A stretch of 64,000 nucleotides of DNA from an uncultured Vampirovibrio sp. GTDB lineage: Bacteria; Cyanobacteriota; Vampirovibrionia; Gastranaerophilales; Gastranaerophilaceae. Position numbers and translations under genes: made by a program. Where the stretch lies: contig CAJTPW010000001.1 in NCBI GenBank assembly GCA_910578465.1, forward strand, positions 1 to 64,000, in the 5' to 3' direction. This document shows, one piece after another, positions 23,915-32,628 of this stretch. Each line of letters begins with the position of its first letter. Position 1 is the first letter of the stretch. The notes under the pieces are model-generated. The model was not told the DNA's origin and did not search any database. It worked only from the letters and a program-made list of their open reading frames with translations.

Positions 23915-24895
23915 TTACAACAGCAGTGCAAGTATCATAAGGACGATGGAGCCAAGCTGCATACCTGTTGCCGCAAATTTTTGAAACTTATTGTTGTCGT
24001 AATATTTTGCTGTTTTCTTTGCGGTGGATGCGGCATGGAGCCTTTCAATTCTTGAATATTCATCATCGGATGCAAAATCTCTCTGGAAAATGCGTCTTTC
24101 CAATCGGTTTAAACGAACTGCCATAGGGTCATAGGAATATGTTTGACCAAAAACAGAATTTTCAAGACCTGCAATTTGCAAGGAAGCATCAGAACCGCCA
24201 TAGCCGTAATCATAGCTGTAGTTATTGTTTTGGCGCCTTCTGTTTCTTTTTTGCGCGTCAGATCTGGATTTTGCAATGACATCATCTTCTGCATATTCAT
24301 CGCCAAAAGAATATTCAGGTGCATTTGAATATTCACCGTTTTGAGGACGATAATATTCGCCTGTCTGATAGCTTGGAAGTTTTGAAGATGGTTTTGTTAC
24401 GGCAATTTTTGCTTTCAGGTTGTCTGTTCTCTGGGCTAAATCTCCCTTTTGGGCGCTGCCGAAAACCTTTCCTTCAAGTCTTTCAAGTCTTTTGTATATA
24501 TTTTCTTTTTTATAATTTTGCCCTAAAAGCTGGGTTTCAAGCATATCTACGACAGGATAGTTTATGCCCGAATCTTCGTCTTTATAAAGTTCCGACACAG
24601 GTGCCTTTGCTTCTGCAAGACTTTCCATGCCGAGGGCTGTATTTAATTTATTAATTCTGTCTTGAATTGAACCTTTTGAATTTGATGTGCCAAAAACCTC
24701 ATTTTCGATACGTTTCAGGCGGACTTCATTGGTTTCGTTTTGATAGTTTAAATCCCAAAGGTTTGTTTCAATCTTTGTAAGCTGGTCTCCGATGGATTCT
24801 TCAGCCTGTACGGGGTTAAAGGCCGTACCTGTAAACAGGATTAAAAACATAAACAATGATAATATAAGATTTTTTATGCAATTCAAATTTTTCAT
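23915..24895 (-). CDS. Exported repeat protein with RLxRLExxVFG motifs
   Basis: A 326-residue protein with an N-terminal signal (LILSLFMFLILFTGTAF, cleavage near VQAEE) and a C-terminal hydrophobic helix (GMQLGSIVLMILALLL), so it may be anchored. Between them a motif recurs: VRLKRIENEVFG, YKRLERLEGKVFG, LQIAGLENSVFG and VRLNRLERRIFQ. These are amphipathic helices spaced 40-120 residues apart. A Tyr/Asn/Gly-rich low-complexity segment lies at about 215-240. I do not know a named family; the repeat recalls uncharacterised exported proteins of Cyanobacteria and relatives. It is convergent with the large acidic protein gene. Confidence 0.6.
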   Translation of the reverse strand: MKNLNCIKNLILSLFMFLILFTGTAFNPVQAEESIGDQLTKIETNLWDLNYQNETNEVRLKRIENEVFGTSNSKGSIQDRINKLNTALGMESLAEAKAPVSELYKDEDSGINYPVVDMLETQLLGQNYKKENIYKRLERLEGKVFGSAQKGDLAQRTDNLKAKIAVTKPSSKLPSYQTGEYYRPQNGEYSNAPEYSFGDEYAEDDVIAKSRSDAQKRNRRRQNNNYSYDYGYGGSDASLQIAGLENSVFGQTYSYDPMAVRLNRLERRIFQRDFASDDEYSRIERLHAASTAKKTAKYYDNNKFQKFAATGMQLGSIVLMILALLL

Positions 24896-25003
24896 AAAAA
24901 CATTATATCAACAAAATTTATTTAATTTACGGGATTTTAGTTTAATAAAACAAACCCCTTCTTTTGTGTAATAAAACTTAAACTTTCAGATAATCCTTTT
25001 TAT

Positions 25004-26512
25004 CTAAACGCTTTGAGCCGAAATTTCTTTAACAAGTTCATCTACCGTATTTACAAGTGCATTTTGGTAGCATTCACATTTATCTTTTGTATTTGCTTCA
25101 AAACGCATTGTAAAAACAGGTTCCGTATTGGATTTTCTAATCAGCGCAAAACCGTCTTCAAAAATTATCCTTAACCCGTCAAGCGTTACGATATCTTTAA
25201 TTTTTGAATTAAAAAGTTCATCGCAAACCTTTGAGTTTAATTTATCAAGCACCTCCTGTTTAAATTCATTGGGGCATTTGAATCTTACTTCGTTTGAAAT
25301 AAACACCTTATTAAACGGTTCAAGTAAATCCTGTACTTTGAAATTCGGGTTTTCTTTCTTATTTTTTGACACAATTTCAACAAGCCTCATTCCTGCATAA
25401 ATAGCATCATCAAAGCCATAGTATCTGTCTTTAAAGAAAATATGCCCGCTCATTTCTCCTGCAAGAAGCGCTCCCGTTTCTTTCATCTTGGATTTAATAT
25501 ATCCGTGTCCTGTTTTATACATCACGGCATTTCCGCCTTCTTTGTTAATTGTATCGTAGAGCACCTGTGAACATTTAACTTCAGACACAACGGTCGGTTT
25601 TTCTCCACGGATTTTAAGAGCATTTATTAAATCAAGAGCATAAATTAAAAGCAATTTATCGCCCGTTACCATTTTTCCATCAGAATCCACAAGGCCTATT
25701 CTGTCTGAATCTCCGTCAAATGCTATGCCAAAATCCGCCCCGTTTTCAACAACGGCTTTTTTAATGTCATCAAGGGTAGATTCATCGGAAGGGTTTGGAT
25801 GGTGGTTCGGGAAATTGCCGTCGGGGTTGGAATAAAGTTCAACAATTTCAGCTCCCATTTCTCTGTAGATATTCGGGGCAACAATTCCTGCAGTCGCATT
25901 TGCGCTGTCTACCACTATTTTTAAACCGTCGGCACACCTTGAAAAACCATCAAGAAGCTTTTCTGCGTAAGTTTCAACAAGGTTGAATTCTTCAATGAAG
26001 CCTTTTTGTGTTATTGGAAGTCTTCCTTCTTTTGCCAGTTCATAAACGCTTTGTGCCGCAGCTTTTACTTCTTTAATATCGGCTTCCGATAAACTTCCCT
26101 TATTAAATGTCATTTTAAGGCCGTTATATTCAGATGGGTTATGAGAAGCCGTAATAATTAGGGCACCGTTTATTTTACAGCCTTTTAAAATGTCATTCGG
26201 CATTTTTGCAAATTCGCTGAAATAACCCATTGGAGTTGGCGCAAGGCCTATATCTACAACGTTTGCGCCATATAATGTAATTCCTTTTATAACCGCATCT
26301 TTTAATTCTCTGGAGTGGAGTCTTGCATCCATGCAAACACAAAAACAAAGTTCTTCGGGGCGTTTTGGCATCCCGTTTTCTTTAAAACGGTTCAAAACCC
26401 ATTTTACATATCCCATTGCGGCATATAAAAACACTTCCGAATTTACTTCTTTCGGGAAAATTCCCCTGATGTCATTTTTACCGAATGCGCTTGTGTTTAA
26501 ACAGTTTTCCAT
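25004..26512 (-). CDS. Phosphomannomutase/phosphoglucomutase
   Basis: A cytoplasmic alpha-D-phosphohexomutase that moves phosphate between C6 and C1 of glucose or mannose. The ATG at 26512 (502 residues) is chosen because GGAG stands 7-10 bases before it; an upstream ATG at 26566 lacks such a site. It has the phosphoserine loop TASHNPSEYNG (Ser123), the metal loop AFDGDSDRIGLVD, the sugar-binding loop AGEMSGHIFF and the phosphate-binding C-terminal RKSNTEPVFTMR. ManB and PgmC activity are both possible; the sequence does not decide. It is divergent from the receiver-STAS gene. Confidence 0.93.
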   Translation of the reverse strand: MENCLNTSAFGKNDIRGIFPKEVNSEVFLYAAMGYVKWVLNRFKENGMPKRPEELCFCVCMDARLHSRELKDAVIKGITLYGANVVDIGLAPTPMGYFSEFAKMPNDILKGCKINGALIITASHNPSEYNGLKMTFNKGSLSEADIKEVKAAAQSVYELAKEGRLPITQKGFIEEFNLVETYAEKLLDGFSRCADGLKIVVDSANATAGIVAPNIYREMGAEIVELYSNPDGNFPNHHPNPSDESTLDDIKKAVVENGADFGIAFDGDSDRIGLVDSDGKMVTGDKLLLIYALDLINALKIRGEKPTVVSEVKCSQVLYDTINKEGGNAVMYKTGHGYIKSKMKETGALLAGEMSGHIFFKDRYYGFDDAIYAGMRLVEIVSKNKKENPNFKVQDLLEPFNKVFISNEVRFKCPNEFKQEVLDKLNSKVCDELFNSKIKDIVTLDGLRIIFEDGFALIRKSNTEPVFTMRFEANTKDKCECYQNALVNTVDELVKEISAQSV

Positions 26513-26650
26513 ATTTTTTCTCCAAATGGGTTGTAATTTTAAAACTATTATATCATTAAAACGCATATCAGGGCTTTTGTTGTCAAAGAGGGGTTTTAAA
26601 ACAATGTTAAGTTTCTGGTGTTTTTTGAAAAATATTGTATAATGAAATGT

Positions 26651-27556
26651 ATGACTGAAGGTATTATCTTAACAAAAGAACAGCTTTTTAATTTAATTAA
26701 AATTTCAGGGATAGACGCAAACCCCGATAATGCAAACGAAGCAACGGTTTCAAAAGCGCTGATTGCAATTGAGAGAAAGTTAAACTTTTTTAATTATCCT
26801 CTAAGCTTTTTTACTGCGGAAAATTTGAACGTTTTAATCGTTGATGATATGGAATTATCGATTTTTCAATTAACTTCAATGTTAAAAAAAATCGGTATGA
26901 ATGTTTTTGTTGCAAGGAATAAAGAAGAAGCGATATCAGAGTTTAAGAAAAAACATTTTGATTATGTCATTGTAGATTTATTCCTTCCTGATGCATCGGA
27001 TGGTTTTGAACTTGTTGATGCGGCTAATAAAATTAAAAACGAAGAGAATAAAAGCTTTAAAATCCTTGTAATTTCAGGGACTGACGATAAAGAGATGGTT
27101 CAAAAATGTTACAGCCTGGGCGTGGATGAATTTATTCCAAAACAGCCTGATTGGCATGAAAATGTTATGAAATTTATCTCAACTTCTGCAAACAAGGTGA
27201 CCAACGAAGAATTTCAGAAATACTATATCAATAATGATATATGTGTGCTTTCAATTTATAAAATTAATCACGAAAAATATATTACAAACATCTTAAAAGA
27301 AGTAAATACAAATGTTTTAACGGGAAAACCGAACATAATTTTCAATATGGAATATGTTAAAATCTTTTCCGATAATTATGCAAGTGTTTTTGCGGATGTT
27401 TACAAAGCAACGGCGCAAAAAAACGGTTCTTTTATAATTGTAAAACCTTCCGAAGATGTTCTTAAGGCTTTGAATTTTGTATTTTTAAACAACGTAATCC
27501 GCGTGTTCGATACAATTGAAGAAGCTGTCGAATACGTTGATATGAGCAGTAAATAA
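26651..27556 (+). CDS. Response regulator with receiver and STAS-like output domain
   Basis: About 302 residues. An N-terminal helical piece (1-55) is followed by a receiver domain at about 58-180. It has VLIVDDMELS (acidic pair Asp65-Asp66), the phosphorylation site in VIVDLFLPDASDG (Asp109), the ISGTDD Thr/Ser and the Lys in EFIPKQPD. Residues 190-300 resemble a STAS/anti-sigma-antagonist fold: CVLSIYKINHEKYITNILKEV, PNIIFNMEYVKIFSDNYASVFADVY, GSFIIVKPSEDVLKAL and VIRVFDTIEEAVEYV. It has no DNA-binding domain, so output is by protein contact. No histidine kinase is nearby. An alternative ATG exists at 26642. Confidence 0.75.
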   Translation: MTEGIILTKEQLFNLIKISGIDANPDNANEATVSKALIAIERKLNFFNYPLSFFTAENLNVLIVDDMELSIFQLTSMLKKIGMNVFVARNKEEAISEFKKKHFDYVIVDLFLPDASDGFELVDAANKIKNEENKSFKILVISGTDDKEMVQKCYSLGVDEFIPKQPDWHENVMKFISTSANKVTNEEFQKYYINNDICVLSIYKINHEKYITNILKEVNTNVLTGKPNIIFNMEYVKIFSDNYASVFADVYKATAQKNGSFIIVKPSEDVLKALNFVFLNNVIRVFDTIEEAVEYVDMSSK

Positions 27557-27607
27557 GCCCGATTTAACGGTGATTTCACTAAAGCTTTTAAGAACTTTAT
27601 AAAAATT

Positions 27608-27640
27608 AAACAGGGAGGCATAAAGCGCCTAGCCCTGTTT
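27608..27640 (-). terminator. Terminator at the end of clpB
   Basis: AAACAGGG (27608-27615) and CCCTGTTT (27633-27640) form the outer stem, with an inner GGC/GCC pairing. It overlaps the last codons of clpB. On the minus strand it is followed by an A/T-rich run with TTTTTA. It separates clpB from the convergent receiver-STAS gene. Confidence 0.7.
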
Positions 27641-30256
27641 TTCAAACGTTATTTTATCATCTTTAACATCAATTAAAATTTTATCGCCATCTGTGAAATG
27701 ACCTAAAAGAAGCTCTTTTGAAAGCGGGTTTTCAATCTGTGCTCTTATTGCGCGTTTTAGAGGTCTTGCCCCGTAAATCGGGTTATAACCGTCAAGTGCA
27801 AGCTTTTCCCTTGCATCTTCCGTTATTTCAAATTCAATCTTTCTTTCATCCAAAAGACGTTTTAAATACTGAACCTGAATATCCACAATGTGTTTTAAAT
27901 CTTCAAGACGTAGCGCTTCAAAGAACACCGTTTCATCAATTCTGTTTAAAAATTCTGGTTTAAAATAATTTCTCAGTTTTTCTGTTACATCTTCTTTTGT
28001 TTTTTCTTTATCTGCCTCTGAGACCATGCCTTTTACGGTATTATCCAGAATAATGTCAGAACCCACGTTTGAAGTTAGAATTATTATTGTATTTTTAAAA
28101 TCGACCGTTCTTCCCTTGGAATCTGTTAATCTGCCATCATCAAAGATTTGGAGCATAATGTTGAATACGTCAGGGTGAGCTTTTTCAATTTCATCAAAAA
28201 GCACAACGGAATATGGTTTGCGGCGCACTCTTTCTGTTAACTGGCCGCCTTCATCGTATCCCACATATCCGGGAGGTGCTCCTATAAGCCTTGCAACGGA
28301 ATGTTTTTCCATATATTCGCTCATATCGATTCTGATAAGTGCATCTTCATCCTGAAACATAAATTCGGACAAAGTCTTAGCAAGTTCTGTCTTGCCGACC
28401 CCTGTGGGTCCCAGAAATAAAAATACGCCGATTGGTCTTTTTGGGTCTTTAAGACCGCTTCTTGCGCGGCGGATACTGTCTGAAACAACGCCCACGGCTT
28501 CATTTTGGCCTATAACCCTTTTGTGGAGAATATTTTCCATTTCGATTAATTTTTCAGATTCTGATTCAACAAGCTTTGAAACAGGCACCCCTGTCCATTT
28601 TGAAACCACTTCTGCGATATCTTCGTCCGTTATTTCTTCTTTTAAAAGGGCATTTTCTTTTGAAGTATTTACGGCATTTTTGCAATTTTCAAGCTCCCGC
28701 TCAAGTTCGGGTAATTTTCCGTACTTTAATTTTGCGGCAAGTTCTAAATCAGCCTCTCTTTCCGCTGTTTCAATTTCAATCCTTGTTTTTTCAATTTCCG
28801 ATTTTATTTGCGCTTCACCTTTGATTGAACTTTTTTCTTTTTCCCATTGGGTTTTTAAAATATCTGCCTTTTTTGTTATTTCATCAAGTGCTGTTTTTAC
28901 CCTTGAAACCTTGTCTTCATCGTTATCATCCTTCAGAGATTCAAGCTCTATTTTTAATTGCAGCTTTTGGCGCTCCAATTTATCCAATTCTTCAGGCATT
29001 GAATCAATCTCAATTCTGATACGGGAAGCGGCTTCATCCATTAAATCTATGGCTTTATCAGGCAGAAATCTGTCTTGAATATATCTGTTTGATAATGTTG
29101 CAGCTGCAACAAGAGCACTGTCTTTAATCCTTACCCCGTGGTGTACTTCATATTTTTCTTTTAAACCCCTTAAGATGGAGATAGTGTCTTCAACGCTCGG
29201 TTCGTCTACAAGGACGGGCTGGAAACGGCGTTCAAGCGCAGGGTCTTTTTCAATATGTTTTCTGTACTCATTTACCGTTGTGGCGCCTACCATTCTCATC
29301 TCGCCGCGTGCGAGAATAGGTTTTAAGAGGTTTCCCGCATCAGTTGAACCCTCCGTTGCGCCAAGGCCCACAACAGTATGAAGTTCATCGATAAAAAGGA
29401 TTATACTTCCTTGGGATTCAACAACTTCATTTATTACCTTTTTTAAACGTTCTTCAAATTCACCCCTGTACTTTGCCCCTGCAACAAGAGAGCCCATATC
29501 AAGAGAGATAAGCCTTGTGTTTTTAAGGCTTTCGGGGACATCACCCCTTATGATTCTTTGTGCAAGGCCTTCGACAATTGCTGTTTTTCCGACCCCAGCT
29601 TCGCCGATTAGAACGGGATTGTTTTTAGTCCTTCTGTTTAGGACCTGAATAATTCTTCGAACTTCTTCATCGCGGCCGATTACAGGGTCAAGTTTTCCTT
29701 CTTTTGCCTTTGCGGTTAAATCAATTGAAAATTTTTCCATCATCTTGAATTCATCATCTGCCGTATTTGAATCAACCTGTTTGTTTCCGCGGATTTTTTT
29801 TACCGCATTTAAAATTGATACTTCATTAACCGAGAACTTTGTAAAAATTTTGTTCAAGCCTGTTTGATTTTGGTTTGAAGCAGCATCTTTTACGATTGCA
29901 AGGAGGATATGCTCGGGGGATATAAATTTATCCTTCATTTTGTCCGCAAGTTTTTTAGCATCTTCCATAATTTTCAGGCTGTCTGCTGAAAAATACAGCT
30001 GTTTGGTGTCGTTTGAAACTTTCGGGAGTTCATTTATAATGTTTTGAATGTCATCTTTAAAGATTGCACCTGAAAGTTTCAGGGCTGAAAACAGTTCAAA
30101 AAGCCCGGAATTTTCAGAATTCGGGCCGGCGAGATTTGCCATAGCCAAAATTAAGTGTGCAGGCTCCAAAAAAGAGTTTTTATTTGTTTTAACAAGCGTT
30201 TGTGCTTCTATTATTACACTTTGTGCGGATTTAGTCAGTTTTTCAAAATCAAACAT
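27629..30256 (-). CDS. clpB: ATP-dependent disaggregase ClpB
   Basis: The chaperone that pulls proteins from aggregates with DnaK. The 875-residue protein has the N-domain (about 1-150), then NBD1 with Walker A GEAGVGKTAIVEGLA and FIDELHTVVG. The coiled-coil M-domain (about 410-530, LERQKLQLKIELESLKDDND onward) distinguishes ClpB from ClpA/ClpC. NBD2 has GPTGVGKTELAKTL and VVLFDEIEKAHPD. The C-terminus is complete (GARPLKRAIRAQIENPLSKELL). There is no ClpP-binding IGF/IGL loop evident. GAGGTGAT precedes the ATG. No CIRCE element was seen upstream. Confidence 0.98.
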   Translation of the reverse strand: MFDFEKLTKSAQSVIIEAQTLVKTNKNSFLEPAHLILAMANLAGPNSENSGLFELFSALKLSGAIFKDDIQNIINELPKVSNDTKQLYFSADSLKIMEDAKKLADKMKDKFISPEHILLAIVKDAASNQNQTGLNKIFTKFSVNEVSILNAVKKIRGNKQVDSNTADDEFKMMEKFSIDLTAKAKEGKLDPVIGRDEEVRRIIQVLNRRTKNNPVLIGEAGVGKTAIVEGLAQRIIRGDVPESLKNTRLISLDMGSLVAGAKYRGEFEERLKKVINEVVESQGSIILFIDELHTVVGLGATEGSTDAGNLLKPILARGEMRMVGATTVNEYRKHIEKDPALERRFQPVLVDEPSVEDTISILRGLKEKYEVHHGVRIKDSALVAAATLSNRYIQDRFLPDKAIDLMDEAASRIRIEIDSMPEELDKLERQKLQLKIELESLKDDNDEDKVSRVKTALDEITKKADILKTQWEKEKSSIKGEAQIKSEIEKTRIEIETAEREADLELAAKLKYGKLPELERELENCKNAVNTSKENALLKEEITDEDIAEVVSKWTGVPVSKLVESESEKLIEMENILHKRVIGQNEAVGVVSDSIRRARSGLKDPKRPIGVFLFLGPTGVGKTELAKTLSEFMFQDEDALIRIDMSEYMEKHSVARLIGAPPGYVGYDEGGQLTERVRRKPYSVVLFDEIEKAHPDVFNIMLQIFDDGRLTDSKGRTVDFKNTIIILTSNVGSDIILDNTVKGMVSEADKEKTKEDVTEKLRNYFKPEFLNRIDETVFFEALRLEDLKHIVDIQVQYLKRLLDERKIEFEITEDAREKLALDGYNPIYGARPLKRAIRAQIENPLSKELLLGHFTDGDKILIDVKDDKITFEKQG

Positions 30257-30474
30257 AATATAATCACCTCATATTATTTTCTATATCTTTAATGATAAAT
30301 ACATTTTTAACAAATATTACAAAAATTAATATTAATTTAATGTTTTAGCCTGCGTGTTCTTATTTTTTTGCTGTTTTTTTGCTATTATATTCTAACGTGG
30401 CAATTTTGACCCGCAAAAATACTTTATTAATATAGAATTAGTATTCAATGGATTTTGCAAGGATTTAAAAGCTT

Positions 30475-32007
30475 TTGGACATCACCTCAAAAATTATAAG
30501 CACCCTCCAAACAGCCGCTGCGCAAAGCGTGGAATCGGGAGCTGTTTCAAAACTCGGTAAAAAGCTTTTACCGGGGGTTGATACAACCAAACTGCAGCCG
30601 CTTGCATCTGATTTGCTTGAAATCAGAAGTGCTGTCCAAAAAGCAGGAGTGTCCCCTGTTTCTTTGCCGTATACGAAAACGGGAATTTTAGAATCAGCAA
30701 AAGAAGAAGCATTTAAACTTTTGACTGCAAACCCGAAGCTGAAAGAATTTTATTCTTCTATAAGCGGTTTTTCGCCCGACAGTCTCACTCCTGCCCTAAT
30801 AAGGAAGGATTTAGCAAACGAAAGCTTTGTAAAGGGTCTTTCGATTGATTTTCAAAGCGCAAACTTTGGCGGTAATACGGAAGATGTGCAAAATCTTGCA
30901 AATGTTATAGTAAAAAGAAATTCATATCTGCAAAAGTCTGCCGTAGCGCAGTTTATGTCTGCAACGGACGGCACGGGTGTTAAATATTCGGATAGAACAA
31001 AAGGGGTTAAATCCACATTTGATAAGTTAAATTCAAAAATAAGCTCGGGGGTTTCCGTTTCAACATTTGATGAAGCAAATTCATTAATTGCGGATGGAGT
31101 CGGAACAAGGGCCATAATCAAAGCTTTATCGGCAGATGACGCTCTTTTTGCGCTTAAAAAAGGCGGAATAACGGATGAAGAAATCGAAAGCCTTAAAACT
31201 CTCTGGGCAAAAAGCACAACAGACGGGCTTGATGTGCAATCTTCCGCTCTTTTAAATAAGGCAAATTCAATACTTCTTACCGCACAAACGCAAAAACTTG
31301 CAGACAGGCTTTCTTCGGCGCTTGAAAATAATGAAATCGTGATGTCTGAAATTCATAATTATTTTGGCAAAAACGGTATTCCGTATTTTTCGGACGAGCA
31401 GCTCGAGCAAATTTATGCAGCATGGCAAAAATCCGAATATGCCCATGCGGGCGGCATATTCACCGTGGTATCGGATATTAATCCCGAATCAAAAATTGCA
31501 CAATCCCTTGGTTTTGATGCCGATTATCTTCAAAAAATAGCCAAAAAATCAAAAAAAGCTTCAGGCTACACAACGTGTCAGGCAAATTTCATATATAACT
31601 CGGGAGCTCTTGGCGAGGGCCAATTTAGAGGAGTTGAGGTGGATAAGTTTGCAGAATATGAGCATTTCCCGTACGACATAAGAAAGGGGAAAACCACGAT
31701 ATCTGAAAAGATTTGGAAGCTTACAGCAGATGGCAAGGTTGCCGTTGCGGACGAGCTTCGTGAGTATGAGGCGCTTGTAAAAGAAATTGCGGCGGATGAG
31801 GCTAAATATGCAAAGTATAATGCTTATTTGAGCGATACATATAATTATTTAAGGAAAAAAGAACTGGGGATTTTAGACATCCCGGGTGTAAAAATTGAGG
31901 AGCCGAAGCTTCAAATTGAGGGGCTTTCAGAACATCAAATCGAGCTTTTATCAAAAGAGTGTCTTGAAAAAATTTCAAGGGGCGAATTTTATACATTTAA
32001 AAATTAA
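30475..32007 (+). CDS. Large protein with a RelA/SpoT-like nucleotidyltransferase domain
   Basis: A 510-residue product with a TTG start, supported by AAGGA upstream; the nearest ATG (30448) runs into a stop. Residues 170-215 (YSDRTKGVKSTFDKLNSKI, then LIADGVGTRAII) match the Gly-Arg-x-Lys and D-x-x-G-x-R motifs of (p)ppGpp synthetases. Residues 361-403 (KASGYTTCQANFIY, then LGEGQFRGVEVDKFAEYEHFPYDIR) match the GYxSxH and E-x-Q-x-R-(T/G) motifs. Asp207 and Glu381 are the likely catalytic acids. The gap between the two motif blocks is far longer than in small alarmone synthetases. There is no hydrolase HD domain. It could make alarmones or modify another substrate. It is divergent from clpB, with about 220 bases between. 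Confidence 0.6.
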   Translation: MDITSKIISTLQTAAAQSVESGAVSKLGKKLLPGVDTTKLQPLASDLLEIRSAVQKAGVSPVSLPYTKTGILESAKEEAFKLLTANPKLKEFYSSISGFSPDSLTPALIRKDLANESFVKGLSIDFQSANFGGNTEDVQNLANVIVKRNSYLQKSAVAQFMSATDGTGVKYSDRTKGVKSTFDKLNSKISSGVSVSTFDEANSLIADGVGTRAIIKALSADDALFALKKGGITDEEIESLKTLWAKSTTDGLDVQSSALLNKANSILLTAQTQKLADRLSSALENNEIVMSEIHNYFGKNGIPYFSDEQLEQIYAAWQKSEYAHAGGIFTVVSDINPESKIAQSLGFDADYLQKIAKKSKKASGYTTCQANFIYNSGALGEGQFRGVEVDKFAEYEHFPYDIRKGKTTISEKIWKLTADGKVAVADELREYEALVKEIAADEAKYAKYNAYLSDTYNYLRKKELGILDIPGVKIEEPKLQIEGLSEHQIELLSKECLEKISRGEFYTFKN

Positions 32008-32123
32008 TTTTCCAAAAAAGCTAAAGTATATAATACGGATTTCAAGCCGGATTATGAAATGTTAATAGTCGGGGCAAAAAATTTTTTGTTCGGTTTTTAA
32101 CTGTACAAACAGGAAATTTTTAA

Positions 32124-32546
32124 ATGAACAGTGTTTTTTATAAGCCCCATATGCTACAATATTCTTCAAGGATAAAACCGGTAAAAAGAGTTTCTTTTGG
32201 CTCTGCAACCTGTTTGAGGAGGAATATGGAAGAAAAAAAATATATAGATAAAATTAATGAGACGCTACATCAAAGGGTTGTGCCTGAGTTCGGGCAATTT
32301 GAACCTGTAAGTGTTATTTTTGATGAAGATGGTGACGACAGGTTCACGGTGACTGTGAAATCTGTCGTAGGAGACGATAAAGGAAAAGATGTCCTTTTTG
32401 CCTATGTAAGCACCAGAACGGGCAGACTTGCTTTTGCAACAAAAAAGACGGAAGATAACAACGAGCTTAGCAAATATTTAAAAACCTTATCCGATAATGA
32501 TATTGACCATATTAAAAGAGAGCTCAAAAAGAAAGCAGAAGAGTAA
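32124..32546 (+). CDS. Small hypothetical protein with N-terminal VSFG motif
   Basis: A 140-residue product. The N-terminus MNSVFYKPHMLQYSSRIKPVKRVSFGSAT has the short hydrophobic-F-G pattern seen near the N-terminus of other lineage proteins here. The rest is mixed alpha/beta (PVSVIFDEDGDDRFTVTVKSV, DVLFAYVSTRTGRLAFATKK) ending in a charged helix. No signal peptide, membrane helix or known domain is seen. It follows the RelA/SpoT-like gene by 116 bases, with a TATAAT-like box between, and ends at a bidirectional terminator. Confidence 0.55.
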   Translation: MNSVFYKPHMLQYSSRIKPVKRVSFGSATCLRRNMEEKKYIDKINETLHQRVVPEFGQFEPVSVIFDEDGDDRFTVTVKSVVGDDKGKDVLFAYVSTRTGRLAFATKKTEDNNELSKYLKTLSDNDIDHIKRELKKKAEE

Positions 32547-32568
32547 AAATCTTTTTTTAAAAGAAACT

Positions 32569-32606
32569 GAAAGCGCCCGATTTTTATTCAAAAAGGGCGC
32601 TTTTTA
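32569..32606. terminator. Bidirectional terminator between convergent genes
   Basis: AAAGCGCCC and GGGCGCTTT form a nine-pair stem with a 16-base loop, with A and T runs on either side. It lies between the stop codons of the 140-residue protein (plus) and the SLH protein (minus). Confidence 0.88.
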
Positions 32607-32628
32607 ATTTTTAAATTTTGGAAATTAT

